Shown piece after piece: positions 1 through 8,225 of a DNA stretch of 64,000 bases. Below the pieces are notes generated by a model that saw nothing but the letters and a program-made list of their open reading frames with translations, was not told the origin of the DNA and did no database searches. The position numbers were made by a program, and so were the translations under genes. Source of the stretch: Candidatus Zixiibacteriota bacterium (GTDB taxonomy: Bacteria > Zixibacteria > MSB-5A5 > GN15 > FEB-12); contig DAOSXA010000002.1 of NCBI GenBank assembly GCA_035380245.1, positions 992,001-1,056,000 of the forward strand, in the 5' to 3' direction. The first letter of the stretch is position 1. Every line of letters starts with the position of its first letter.

Positions 1-2517
1 GAGATTGGCCAGCTCTTTTTCGAGGCGACTCTTCTCGACCTCGATATCGATCAAGCCCTCGAGTGGAATGAAAATCTCCGCTTGTGAGATGACGGTCGAA
101 GCCGACAACGGCGGCTTTTTGACATCGGTGCCGGTATGCAGATTTTCCACCCTGGCCAGCGAACGGAAATACTCGATATGATCCTGAAGTAACTCACCGA
201 ACGAGGCTTCGTTCACCCGAACGTACAAATCGGATTTTTTTCCGGGAGGAACGTTCAATTCAGAGCGAACCGAACGAACGGCCGTAACGACCGCCTGTAT
301 CTGCTCCAGGCGATGTTCGAGCGACTCATCGATATACTTCTCGTCAACCTGCGGCCATGGACCGAAGGTGATGGTGTGTCCGGATTCGAAATCGGAGCCG
401 GTCAGTTCGAAGAATGTCTTTTCGGTGACAAACGGCACGATCGGATGAAGCATACGCAGGATCTTGTCCAGCACGTAGGTCGCCACATTGAGCGATCCTT
501 CACGGATCGACATATCCGGCTGATCCGGTTTGATCAACTCGACGTACCAGGAGCAATAATCATTCCAGACAAAGTTATACAGTTCTTTGGCAACCGACGA
601 TAAACGATACTCGACGAAACCTTTCTCGACCGTCTGAAGAGTCCGCTGCAGGCGTGAAAGAATCCAGCGATCGAAGATCACCAGGTCGTTGTCGTCGATC
701 TTATCGAGAACCGGTTCACGGCCGTTCAGACGCATCATAACGAACCGGGAAACCTGATGCAGTTTGTTGACGAAATTACGACCGACCTCGAAAGTGTTTT
801 TACTGATCCAGGGATCCTGACCATCGGGCGTTGCCAGAACCATCGACATACGCAGAGCATCGGCGCCGTATTTTTCGATTATCTCAACCGGATCGATGCC
901 GTTTCCTAAAGATTTGGACATCTTGATGCCGTTGGCGTCGCGAACGGTGCCGTGGATATAAACATCGCTGAAGGGGGCTTCGCCCATAAACTCGTAACCG
1001 GCCATAACCATGCGGGCCACCCAGAGGAAGATAATCTCCGAGGCGGTGCTGAGCACTTTGGTCGGATAGAACTTTTTCAGCTCGGGAGTCTGTTCCGGCC
1101 AGCCCATGACCGAGAACGGCCAGAGCCATGATGAAAACCAGGTATCGAGAACATCATCGTCCTGAACCAGAGTTTCAGGATCATAACCGGGGCAGTCCTT
1201 AGCCTCGGGGCGATCGACCGACGGAAATGCGGTGCCGTCCTCGGCGTACCAGATAGGGATACGATGTCCCCACCAGAGCTGCCGCGAGATACACCAGTCG
1301 CGGATGTTCTCCATCCAGTGCAAATAAGTTTTGGACCAGTAATCGGGATGGAACTTAATCGTCCCCTCTTTGACTGCCTTAATCGCCGGCGCCGCCAGTT
1401 CATCCATCTTGACGAACCATTGATTCGACAAATAGGGCTCGATCACCGAATGACAGCGGTAACAAGTTCCGGCCGCGAGATCATAATCCTCGATCTTTTC
1501 CAGGTGATCGCGTTTTTTCAGTTCTGCTACTAACTGCTTGCGGCACTCATAGCGATCCATTCCCTTGAACTTACCGGCGTTCTCGTTGAGGGTGCCGTCA
1601 ATGTTCAGGATGTTGATTTCCGGCAGGTCATGCCGACGGCCGATCTCGAAATCGTTCGGATCATGAGCCGGAGTGACCTTGACCACCCCGGTGCCGAACT
1701 CGGGATCGACATAGCTGTCGCCGATAACCGGTATTTCGCGCTCGAGCACCGGCAGGATTACGGTCTTACCGATGTATTTTTTATAGCGGCTGTCCTTGGG
1801 GGAAACAGCCAGAGCGGTATCACCGAGCATCGTTTCCGGTCGCGTAGTAGCGACGGTCAGGAACTCATCGGAACCCTGGAGTTTGTACTTAATGTACCAG
1901 AGATGACTGTCGAAATTCTTGTGTTCGACCTCATCGTCCGAAAGCGAGGTCTGACATGAGGGACACCAGTTGACAATACGATGCCCTCGATAAATCCAGC
2001 CTTTCTTATGGAGATGCATGAACACTTCGGCAACCGCCCGGGAAAGACCCTCGTCATAGGTGAAGCGGGTTCGTTCCCAGTCACAACTACAGCCCATCTT
2101 CTTGAGCTGGCTGAGAATGATCTCTTTATTGCGAGTGGCCCATTCGGCCGTACGTTTGACGAATTTCTCGCGCCCCATCTCACGCCGGGTGGTGCCTTCC
2201 TTGATAAGTTGCTTCTCGACAACCACCTGGGTAGCAATCCCGGCATGATCGGAGCCGGGGAACCAGGCAGCTTCGTGCCCGTCCATGCGATAGCGCCGGA
2301 TCAGGATATCCTGAATGGTGTTGTTCAAGGCATGCCCGAGGTGCAGCTTATCGGTAACGTTGGGAGGTGGAATGACGATCGAATAAGGCTCCTTGTCGGA
2401 GTGCGCATCGCCATGAAAATAGCCCGCCTCGAGCCAGTGCTGATAAAGTTTATCTTCTACCTCGGCCGGTGAATAGGCCGCGGATTTCTTGCCGTCTGAT
2501 TTCGTATCTTTGTTCAT
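1..2517 (-). CDS. valS: Valyl-tRNA synthetase, C-terminus cut by window edge
   Basis: Charges tRNA-Val in the cytoplasm. The reading frame is open from the ATG at 2517 to position 1, giving 839 codons with the C-terminus outside the window. The class I signature is at about residues 50-63 (PPPNVTNVLHLGHA, the ValRS form of HIGH). The KMSKS loop (KMSKSLGN) is near residue 530, with the CP1 editing domain between them. The last visible residues (DIEVEKSRLEKELANL) begin the C-terminal coiled coil typical of ValRS, so only the end of that coil (roughly 30-50 residues) is missing. One small variation is Asn where most ValRS have Gly after PPPNVT. The gene is divergent from mazG and has its own sigma-70-like promoter. 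Identity is firm. Confidence 0.97.
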   Translation of the reverse strand, partial: MNKDTKSDGKKSAAYSPAEVEDKLYQHWLEAGYFHGDAHSDKEPYSIVIPPPNVTDKLHLGHALNNTIQDILIRRYRMDGHEAAWFPGSDHAGIATQVVVEKQLIKEGTTRREMGREKFVKRTAEWATRNKEIILSQLKKMGCSCDWERTRFTYDEGLSRAVAEVFMHLHKKGWIYRGHRIVNWCPSCQTSLSDDEVEHKNFDSHLWYIKYKLQGSDEFLTVATTRPETMLGDTALAVSPKDSRYKKYIGKTVILPVLEREIPVIGDSYVDPEFGTGVVKVTPAHDPNDFEIGRRHDLPEINILNIDGTLNENAGKFKGMDRYECRKQLVAELKKRDHLEKIEDYDLAAGTCYRCHSVIEPYLSNQWFVKMDELAAPAIKAVKEGTIKFHPDYWSKTYLHWMENIRDWCISRQLWWGHRIPIWYAEDGTAFPSVDRPEAKDCPGYDPETLVQDDDVLDTWFSSWLWPFSVMGWPEQTPELKKFYPTKVLSTASEIIFLWVARMVMAGYEFMGEAPFSDVYIHGTVRDANGIKMSKSLGNGIDPVEIIEKYGADALRMSMVLATPDGQDPWISKNTFEVGRNFVNKLHQVSRFVMMRLNGREPVLDKIDDNDLVIFDRWILSRLQRTLQTVEKGFVEYRLSSVAKELYNFVWNDYCSWYVELIKPDQPDMSIREGSLNVATYVLDKILRMLHPIVPFVTEKTFFELTGSDFESGHTITFGPWPQVDEKYIDESLEHRLEQIQAVVTAVRSVRSELNVPPGKKSDLYVRVNEASFGELLQDHIEYFRSLARVENLHTGTDVKKPPLSASTVISQAEIFIPLEGLIDIEVEKSRLEKELANL

Positions 2518-2586
2518 TGTCTCAATCGGTCTAGAGTTAACGACCTCGCCAAAACCAAAATCGGCGCCCGAACGCGCCGTCAGGGA

Positions 2587-2615
2587 AACATACCCCGGCT
2601 TGGGGATATTGTCAA
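2587..2615 (-). promoter_or_regulatory. sigma-70-type promoter for valS
   Basis: Read on the minus strand: TTGACA at 2615-2610, a 17-bp spacer, then TATGTT at 2592-2587. The -35 is perfect and the -10 matches 4 of 6. It lies about 70 bp upstream of the valS ATG, in the intergenic space shared with mazG. Confidence 0.6.
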
Positions 2616-2634
2616 GATATCAACCTGAAAGCGG

Positions 2635-2663
2635 TTGGCAAAGGTCCAATTTCGTAGTATTAT
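2635..2663 (+). promoter_or_regulatory. sigma-70-type promoter for mazG, possibly leaderless
   Basis: TTGGCA at 2635-2640, a 17-bp spacer, and TATTAT at 2658-2663. Transcription would start near 2669-2671, directly at the mazG ATG (2672). No Shine-Dalgarno-like purine run precedes that ATG, so the message may be leaderless. Confidence 0.6.
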
Positions 2664-2671
2664 CGTCAATT

Positions 2672-3478
2672 ATGTCTGACTTGAAAACCCGTCTCGAACA
2701 AGAAAATCTTTCCCCCTGGGAAAGACTCAAGCTTATCATGGCTATCCTTCGCTCACCCGAGGGGTGTGCCTGGGACTGCAAGCAAACCCATAAGAGCCTT
2801 ATTCCCTATCTGATAGAGGAATCTTACGAAGTCGTAGAAGCGATTGAAACCGAAAACTGGCCGGGGCTCAAAGAAGAACTGGGCGATGTCCTTTGCCAAG
2901 TAGTTTTTCACGGACAATTGGCATCGGAACGAGGTGAGTTCGTAACCGATGACGCCGTCGAGTCTATTAATGAGAAGTTGATCAAACGTCATCCGCACGT
3001 CTTCGGTGAAAGGCATGAGCTCAATCCCCAACAGGTACGGGACCAATGGGAAAAACTCAAGATCGAATCAGGTGAAAAGAAGTCCGTCCTGAACGGTCTG
3101 CCCCGATCGATGCCGGCGCTGACGATGGCGTTTCGAATCGGCGAGAAGGCCGGTGGTGTCGGATTTGACTGGAATCATCCTGCAGAGGTTATCGAGAAGC
3201 TGGAAGAAGAGATTGGCGAGATCAAACAGGCGATTAAAAATGAAGACAGGCAAGGCATAGCCGAAGAGATCGGCGATCTGCTTTTCGCCACTTCTTCCCT
3301 GGCCCGCAAACTCGATATCGATCCGGAACAGGCTCTGAGACAAGCGTTGGAGAAGTTTCGAGAGCGTTTCGAACGTCTGGAGAAAGAAGTGAAAAAGTCC
3401 GGACGGTCGTTCACTGATTATAATCTCGATGAACTCGAAGCAATCTGGCAACGAGTTAAAACCATTCCCGCCGAATAG
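2672..3478 (+). CDS. mazG: Nucleoside triphosphate pyrophosphohydrolase MazG
   Basis: Hydrolyses NTPs/dNTPs to NMP plus pyrophosphate, a house-cleaning role in the cytoplasm. The 268-aa length matches the usual MazG of about 260 aa with two MazG all-alpha repeats. The first repeat shows the metal-binding pattern EE(49-50)xxE53 followed by E69xxD72. The second shows EEEIGEIKQAI followed by EEIGDLLF. An upstream in-frame extension to 2489 exists but overlaps the valS start. The family begins close to the chosen ATG at 2672, where the promoter also points. There is no visible ribosome binding site. The gene stands alone, divergent from valS. Confidence 0.95.
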   Translation: MSDLKTRLEQENLSPWERLKLIMAILRSPEGCAWDCKQTHKSLIPYLIEESYEVVEAIETENWPGLKEELGDVLCQVVFHGQLASERGEFVTDDAVESINEKLIKRHPHVFGERHELNPQQVRDQWEKLKIESGEKKSVLNGLPRSMPALTMAFRIGEKAGGVGFDWNHPAEVIEKLEEEIGEIKQAIKNEDRQGIAEEIGDLLFATSSLARKLDIDPEQALRQALEKFRERFERLEKEVKKSGRSFTDYNLDELEAIWQRVKTIPAE

Positions 3479-3495
3479 ACCACGACTATAAGGCT

Positions 3496-3636
3496 TGTTG
3501 AAAAACCGCACGTTCGGGTATTCAGGAAGAAACGACTATAATACAAGCGACGCAAAGCTTCCCCGTTACGCGAGGTTAATCCCTTTGACACCTAACGGCG
3601 GGGATTGCTCCGCCAAAGAATGCGGTTTTTTTAACA
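3496..3636 (+). other. Structured 141-bp intergenic element with terminal inverted repeats
   Basis: The 306-bp gap between mazG and the next gene contains a region bounded by near-perfect inverted arms: TGTTGAAAAACCGCA at 3496-3510 and TGCGGTTTTTTTAACA at 3621-3636. Inside are a pairing of CCCCG (from 3562) with CGGGG (near 3600), a GGCGG/CCGCC hairpin (about 3597-3615), and a GACGCAAAGC string (3549-3558) like the core of GEMM riboswitches. The right arm ends in a T-run, so it could also terminate mazG transcripts. A direct repeat ACGACTATA occurs at 3482-3490 and 3532-3540. It may be a regulatory leader for the downstream barrel gene, a terminator complex or a small MITE-like repeat. The sequence alone does not decide. 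Confidence 0.4.
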
Positions 3637-3784
3637 CTCCCGACAACTTCTTACTCAACGTCAGAAAAAAGATTAGAGAACTCCGGGCCGACCTTTTTTT
3701 GTTGTATCGGATAATCTCACCGGGTAGTATCTGATATCACGGAGAAGAAAACCAACAGATGGACAGATATTACAAGGAGTTAAC

Positions 3785-4987
3785 ATGCGAGTTCTATTAA
3801 CAATGAGTGTTCTCGTTCTCCTGGTCGCATCGGTATCCGCTACCGAAACCCGCGTTATGACCATGGGCGACAACAACACCATCCTCCTCGATGAACACAA
3901 CATCACTATTTTCCCATCGAGGTTATACGACTATCCGAATCTGGCAATCGCTGAATTTTCGAATAACGATTTTACCAAGTTCGGGGTTCACTGGAAGTTT
4001 AACGAGGATAAGCCGTGGATACTCGGGGTTTATCTTCACAACGGCACTCCTTCCGATGCCGCCTTCAATCCAATTGACCTGCCTAGCCGCCTAGGTTCCT
4101 ACACCGACATGAGCAACCAGCGCATGGACATGTACTATGCCCGTATGCTTGGAGACAGCAAGTTCGGATTCCATTTCGGACTGGTACATTCTTCGGCTAA
4201 ACACGATACTGATGTCCTGAAAGATGAATCCGCCTTCTCAACCTATCGTTTTGATGTCGGGGTTACACCGAAAGACAATAAATACGATGTTTCAGCCGGT
4301 TTGGATTTCATGTCATACACGGATAAGGAAACTTATAACGACGGAACCAATGTAACCGCCGTAGATGTCACCGAGCCGGACGGCAACATGGGCTTTTATT
4401 TCATGACACGGATGTTCCACCAGATAGATGTCAAGACCGTGTTTGTTCCGCATGCCGGTATCCGTTACGGCAAGTATTCCTCCAACTATTACGATGAGAC
4501 CGGTGATACCATGTTGACTTCGGTCGAAAACAAAGTCATCGCTATCGATCTCGGAGTAGGCATGCAATATACCCCTACGGAGAATGTCCTGGCGGTATTA
4601 GACTTTGGTTTATCTTACGACAATGTGACGACCGACAGCTATTATCCTCTCGACACTCTTGGCGTCGAGGACAAGAACAAGGTTACCTCATTGCCGTACA
4701 TAAAGATGGGGCTGGATGCCGAAGTGTTCAAATGGATGGATGTGCGCTTTGGCGCCACTTCCTATTGGGACAGTGAAACCGAAGAAACGAATTACGACAA
4801 TATCGTGATCAAACACACCTACAAGTATCCCGAGAACGAAACCTACCTCGGCTTCGGTTTCCATTGGAACGATCTGCATGTCGACGTCTACAGCAATCCT
4901 GAAATGTTCCTCGACGGCTTTAATTTCCTGTCCGGATCGACAAATAATATGAACTTCCGGATCAGTGCCGTGTATGAAATGTTGTAG
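3785..4987 (+). CDS. Putative outer-membrane beta-barrel protein
   Basis: I do not recognise a named family. The 400-aa product starts with a clear signal peptide (MRVLLTMSVLVLLVASVSAT, predicted cleavage near residue 20). The rest is rich in alternating aromatic/hydrophobic and polar residues with Gly/Asp turns (FGFHFGLVHSS, MGFYFMTRMFH, TYLGFGFHWND). It ends in a short hydrophobic strand (FRISAVYEML), as outer-membrane barrels do. The start is fixed by AAGGAG just upstream of the ATG at 3785. It is a single gene, closed by a hairpin shared with the convergent speE. The barrel assignment is inferred from composition; function is unknown. Confidence 0.7.
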   Translation: MRVLLTMSVLVLLVASVSATETRVMTMGDNNTILLDEHNITIFPSRLYDYPNLAIAEFSNNDFTKFGVHWKFNEDKPWILGVYLHNGTPSDAAFNPIDLPSRLGSYTDMSNQRMDMYYARMLGDSKFGFHFGLVHSSAKHDTDVLKDESAFSTYRFDVGVTPKDNKYDVSAGLDFMSYTDKETYNDGTNVTAVDVTEPDGNMGFYFMTRMFHQIDVKTVFVPHAGIRYGKYSSNYYDETGDTMLTSVENKVIAIDLGVGMQYTPTENVLAVLDFGLSYDNVTTDSYYPLDTLGVEDKNKVTSLPYIKMGLDAEVFKWMDVRFGATSYWDSETEETNYDNIVIKHTYKYPENETYLGFGFHWNDLHVDVYSNPEMFLDGFNFLSGSTNNMNFRISAVYEML

Positions 4988-5011
4988 CAATCGGATTTCG
5001 ATTATACATAG

Positions 5012-5040
5012 AAGGCCAGGCGTGGTGAGTGCCTGGCCTT
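5012..5040. terminator. Bidirectional hairpin between convergent genes
   Basis: Perfect 10-bp inverted repeat AAGGCCAGGC (5012-5021) and GCCTGGCCTT (5031-5040) with a 9-nt loop. It sits 24 bp after the barrel gene and 25 bp after the speE stop on the other strand. The U-tract is weak on both sides, but the placement between convergent genes supports a shared terminator. Confidence 0.65.
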
Positions 5041-5065
5041 CGCCATTTATATGATCAAATGAATT

Positions 5066-5962
5066 CTATCCCACCAGTTCTTTCACGAACTGAGGCAATG
5101 CGAACGAGGCCACGTGGGTCTCGGCATTGTAATAACGGGTCTTAAGCCCCAGCTTTTCCCAGCGGTCACGATCGAAATCAGCAATCGGATCATACTTCTT
5201 CGAACAGAAGCCGAACGACCAATAAGTTGAGGGATAAATCGGCATGAAGCAGGTGTACATGCGAACGATCGGGAATATCTTCTTGAAATTAGAGAACAAC
5301 GCCTTGACCGTTTTCTGGTTATAAAACGGAGACTCCGATTGAGCTACCAGGATACCATCCTCCTCAAGGCATTCGAAAACCTTCTGATGAAACTGGCGCT
5401 GGAACAGCTCGGCCGCCGGCCCCACCGGATCCGACAGATCGAGCATGATGAGGTCGAATTTGCGATCAGTTCGCTCGATGAACTTTTTACCGTCTCCAAA
5501 AACGATATTTGCGCGAGGATCAGCCGTCCCGGCACACAGGTCCGGGAAAAACTCCTTTGCGGTGTCGACGACTTTCTCGTCCAACTCACACATGGTGCAT
5601 TGCTCGACTTCAGGATGCTTGAGCGCTTCCGTCAGAGCTCCACAGTCACCGCCACCAATAATCAATACTTGTTTCGGTGAAGGATGCACGAATAACGGTA
5701 CGTGTGAAATCATTTCGTTGTAGGCGTTATTGTCCCGTTCGGAAACCATAAGTGAACCGTAAAGAACGAGCATCTTCCCGAAGTCTTTAGTATCGAGAAC
5801 ATCGATTCGTTGATATCGGGAGTCGATGCTTTTCAGGACGCGATCAACTTTTATCGTCAGACCGGAGAGACCGTCGTGAAGCTCCGTATACCAGACATTC
5901 CAGAGATCATCCATGCCCTCTTCACGAATATAGGTCTCTTCGACAGGCTTACCTTGAGACAT
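5066..5962 (-). CDS. speE: Spermidine synthase (polyamine aminopropyltransferase)
   Basis: Transfers an aminopropyl group from decarboxylated S-adenosylmethionine to putrescine in the cytoplasm. The 298-aa protein has the expected order: N-terminal beta domain, ERDNNAYNEMISHVPL (substrate loop, usually ERDEFxYHEM), nucleotide-binding GGGDCGALTEALKH (usually GGGDGG), and DLSDPVGPA (usually DSTDPxGPA). The last carries the catalytic aspartate. Several signature positions therefore differ from the textbook enzyme, so substrate preference might also differ. It is the last gene of the polyamine operon, 7 bp after the decarboxylase stop. The two preceding genes supply both of its substrates, which makes the assignment strong. 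Confidence 0.9.
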   Translation of the reverse strand: MSQGKPVEETYIREEGMDDLWNVWYTELHDGLSGLTIKVDRVLKSIDSRYQRIDVLDTKDFGKMLVLYGSLMVSERDNNAYNEMISHVPLFVHPSPKQVLIIGGGDCGALTEALKHPEVEQCTMCELDEKVVDTAKEFFPDLCAGTADPRANIVFGDGKKFIERTDRKFDLIMLDLSDPVGPAAELFQRQFHQKVFECLEEDGILVAQSESPFYNQKTVKALFSNFKKIFPIVRMYTCFMPIYPSTYWSFGFCSKKYDPIADFDRDRWEKLGLKTRYYNAETHVASFALPQFVKELVG

Positions 5963-5969
5963 AAAAAAG

Positions 5970-7139
5970 CTACAACTCCATCAACTTGTACTCCGGTCGT
6001 TTCAAGGCATTGAAATTGGAACCGGAGACGGCGCAATAGGCGCCGGTAGCCAGAAACACGATCCGCTCGCCGACTTCGTGCTCGGGAATCATCAGTCCGT
6101 CATACATCACGTCGAAGGAATCGCAAGTCGGTCCGGCGAGCACCGATAACCGTTCATCTCCTTCACGGGCGGTCACCACCGGGTATTGGCAATGGTCGAA
6201 GACAATTCCCGAGAAGGTGGAATAGAGACCGTCGTCCAGATAATACCAAAGTTTTCCGTCGCGCTCGGCTTTACCGAGAATCGATGTTACCAGCGTGGTA
6301 GTGGTAGCGGCAATAAACCGCCCCGGTTCACACACTATCCTAATGCCGGGACGAATATGGTTTTCAAGAGCCTGGTTAATTGGCGTACAGAACTCATCGA
6401 TGGGTGGAACCGGCTCAGCATAAGGCACCGGGAATCCGCCGCCGATATCCAACAGGCGAGTATCGAATCCGGCCAGATCCAGAGTGTGGATCAGATCATG
6501 GGCGGTTTGAATCGCCAGCAGGTAGTTCTCGGCAAAAATACATTGCGAACCGATGTGAAAGCAGAGACCATAAAAATCATGACCGGACTGCCGTATCTGC
6601 TGCGCCAACGGAAGAACATCCTCGGGCAGGCAACCGAACTTATACTGCAGATTGACCACGGCAGTGGTGTTGGTGTGGATCCTGAAACGAATCAACACTC
6701 GTAACTTCTTGTCCGTATAACGTGAGAACTTGCGGACCTCTTCGATATTGTCCACCACGAAAGTTTCAATACCGGCCGCTACCGCTCGATCGAATTCCTG
6801 GCGTGATTTGATAGGATGTGAATGTATCAAAGTTGCCGGATTGATGCCGGTCTTGAGCACTTGATTGATCTCCCCCATCGAACAGACATCGTAATTACCG
6901 CCAAGGCGATAGATTTCATCGATCAACACCTGGTGGTTATTGGGTTTTATCGCATAATGGATATCCACCCGGGGTAAGGCGGCCTTGAGAGCGCGATAAT
7001 TACGACCGATCTCCTTTGGATCCATAATGAGTGAAGGAGTGGCCAGGGTTGTATCCCGAAAGAGCTCATCGATAGATTCCGGGCATCCGTCAACAGGCAG
7101 TCGCTCACGGACCGCCTTCAGGCTGAGATAATGGGTCAT
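5970..7139 (-). CDS. Ornithine/lysine decarboxylase, alanine-racemase-fold type
   Basis: PLP-dependent fold-III decarboxylase, most likely making putrescine from ornithine. Lys65 in HYAIKPNNH is the PLP lysine. HIGSQC, LDIGGGFP (PLP phosphate) and CEPGRF follow in order. Near the C-terminus GPTCDSFDV carries the catalytic cysteine of the eukaryote-like ornithine decarboxylase group, then GAYCAVSGSNFN. These features favour ODC or bifunctional L/ODC over diaminopimelate decarboxylase. I chose the ATG at 7139 (389 aa), which has an AGGA and lies 10 bp past the speD stop. A start at 7187 would overlap speD. The neighbours speD and speE support the polyamine role. Confidence 0.88.
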   Translation of the reverse strand: MTHYLSLKAVRERLPVDGCPESIDELFRDTTLATPSLIMDPKEIGRNYRALKAALPRVDIHYAIKPNNHQVLIDEIYRLGGNYDVCSMGEINQVLKTGINPATLIHSHPIKSRQEFDRAVAAGIETFVVDNIEEVRKFSRYTDKKLRVLIRFRIHTNTTAVVNLQYKFGCLPEDVLPLAQQIRQSGHDFYGLCFHIGSQCIFAENYLLAIQTAHDLIHTLDLAGFDTRLLDIGGGFPVPYAEPVPPIDEFCTPINQALENHIRPGIRIVCEPGRFIAATTTTLVTSILGKAERDGKLWYYLDDGLYSTFSGIVFDHCQYPVVTAREGDERLSVLAGPTCDSFDVMYDGLMIPEHEVGERIVFLATGAYCAVSGSNFNALKRPEYKLMEL

Positions 7140-7149
7140 GTTCGTGATC

Positions 7150-7548
7150 CTATATTCCGGAAGAGGCCACAGGTTTGTGACTGACAATTTCGTCGTGATC
7201 GGATGGAATGCCGCGGGGCAACTCCTGACAAACTGCCTCAGATGCTTCTAGCTGCTCCTTGAGATAATGATGGGCTCGGTATGGATCAACTGAAGTACCA
7301 CAGGTGAAATAATCGACCGCGGCATACCCGTATTCCGGCCAGGTATGGATAGAGATATGGGACTCGGCAATTACCACTACCCCCGAAACACCCTGCGGAT
7401 TGTAGCGATGAAACACCGATTTGACAATAGTGGCGCCGGATTTTCGGACGGCCTCATTCAGATGTTTCTCGAGTAGCTGTTGATCGTTAAGGATATCAGT
7501 GTTACAGCCCGAGAGCTCCACTACCAAATGACGTCCGAGAATCTTCAT
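7150..7548 (-). CDS. speD: S-adenosylmethionine decarboxylase proenzyme
   Basis: Pyruvoyl enzyme that produces decarboxylated AdoMet, the aminopropyl donor for SpeE. The 132-aa length is that of the short prokaryotic class. Self-cleavage is expected at Glu62-Ser63 within AESHISIHTWPEYG, where Ser63 becomes the pyruvoyl group. His68 and Cys83 (YFTCG) are the expected processing and catalytic residues. The start at 7548 is set by AAGGAG with good spacing. An in-frame ATG at 7584 gives only a 12-residue unconserved extension. It lies 41 bp after the regulator gene and just before the decarboxylase. Confidence 0.95.
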   Translation of the reverse strand: MKILGRHLVVELSGCNTDILNDQQLLEKHLNEAVRKSGATIVKSVFHRYNPQGVSGVVVIAESHISIHTWPEYGYAAVDYFTCGTSVDPYRAHHYLKEQLEASEAVCQELPRGIPSDHDEIVSHKPVASSGI

Positions 7549-7589
7549 TCGTTCCACTCCTTTCAGGTCCCGGTCTCCGGACAAAGAGT

Positions 7590-8147
7590 TTACATTTGCG
7601 GTGGCGACACGATGCGCAGGAGCGACACCGGTCGTTTGGATTCATTTCTAATTTGGTGCGGCAAATCCGACTCAAAATAAAAGCAGTGCTGTTTCGGGAC
7701 CTTGTACGTGCGTTGTCCGAGCAACAGGGTGGCCGTTCCGCTCAGGACGAACCCGAATTGCTCGCCGGGATGAGGATCGGTCTTATCGAGTTTTTCGCCC
7801 GGTTCCAGTCGTACCAGGATCGGATCCATGACGTTGTTGGTCGAACCGGGTACAAGCAATTCGAACGATCCGGCGCCCGTCCCTTCTATGGACACTCTCT
7901 CTTCGGGTGCATAGACGACTTTTCGGTCATCATCCTTCTCCGAGAAAAACTCCGAGAGCGACACCCCGAGCACTTCCAGAATGTCGGCCAGATAGTCGAT
8001 CTGGATCGAGGTTTGTCCATTCTCAAGCTGAGAAATGAACCCCTTGCTCAGATCGGCCCGGTTGGCCAACTCTTCCTGGGTAAGGTCACAGGCTAAACGC
8101 AGTGCTTTTATTTTTTCACCAAAAGCTAACTTCAAAATTTCTACCAT
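7590..8147 (-). CDS. PuuR-like XRE/cupin transcriptional regulator
   Basis: 185 aa. An N-terminal helix-turn-helix (residues about 10-65: KIKALRLACDLTQEELANRADLSKGFISQLENG) is followed by a C-terminal cupin (about 110-180: LEPGEKLDKTDPHPGEQFGFVLSGTATLLLG, ending HQIRNESKRPVSLLRIVSPP). This XRE-cupin layout matches the PuuR type, several of which sense polyamines. It is the first gene of the speD-decarboxylase-speE operon. Its promoter is followed by two palindromic repeats at 8158-8190, so an autorepressor of polyamine synthesis is the natural inference. The effector is not proven. The start ATG at 8147 is preceded by a G-run. Confidence 0.85.
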   Translation of the reverse strand: MVEILKLAFGEKIKALRLACDLTQEELANRADLSKGFISQLENGQTSIQIDYLADILEVLGVSLSEFFSEKDDDRKVVYAPEERVSIEGTGAGSFELLVPGSTNNVMDPILVRLEPGEKLDKTDPHPGEQFGFVLSGTATLLLGQRTYKVPKQHCFYFESDLPHQIRNESKRPVSLLRIVSPPQM

Positions 8148-8157
8148 CCCCCCCGAA

Positions 8158-8190
8158 GTTTAATAAACAATACCTTTTTGTTTAATAAAG
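8158..8190 (-). promoter_or_regulatory. Candidate operator pair for the PuuR-like regulator
   Basis: Two copies of an 11-bp palindrome-like site: GTTTAATAAAC at 8158-8168 (perfect around a central A) and GTTTAATAAAG at 8180-8190 (one mismatch). They start 22 bp apart, about two helical turns. They lie at and just downstream of the predicted transcription start of the polyamine operon, a position that would block transcription. Confidence 0.55.
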
Positions 8191-8197
8191 GTGGCCT

Positions 8198-8225
8198 ATT
8201 ATACCTTGTAGATTTCTGGAGTCAA
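8198..8225 (-). promoter_or_regulatory. Strong sigma-70-type promoter of the polyamine operon
   Basis: Minus strand: TTGACT at 8225-8220, a 16-bp spacer and a perfect TATAAT at 8203-8198. Transcription would begin near 8191, overlapping the candidate operators and about 44 nt before the regulator start codon. Confidence 0.75.

Noticed and set aside
3496..3636. Definite c-di-GMP-I riboswitch
   Set aside because: Only the GACGCAAAGC core string matches. The GNRA-loop hairpin and the 3' receptor hairpin of GEMM could not be drawn, so it is kept as an open finding rather than a call.
3495..3734. 79-codon open frame in the gap after mazG
   Set aside because: It crosses the inverted-repeat element and a T-run, has no ribosome site and no protein-like composition. 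The region looks like RNA/DNA structure rather than coding.
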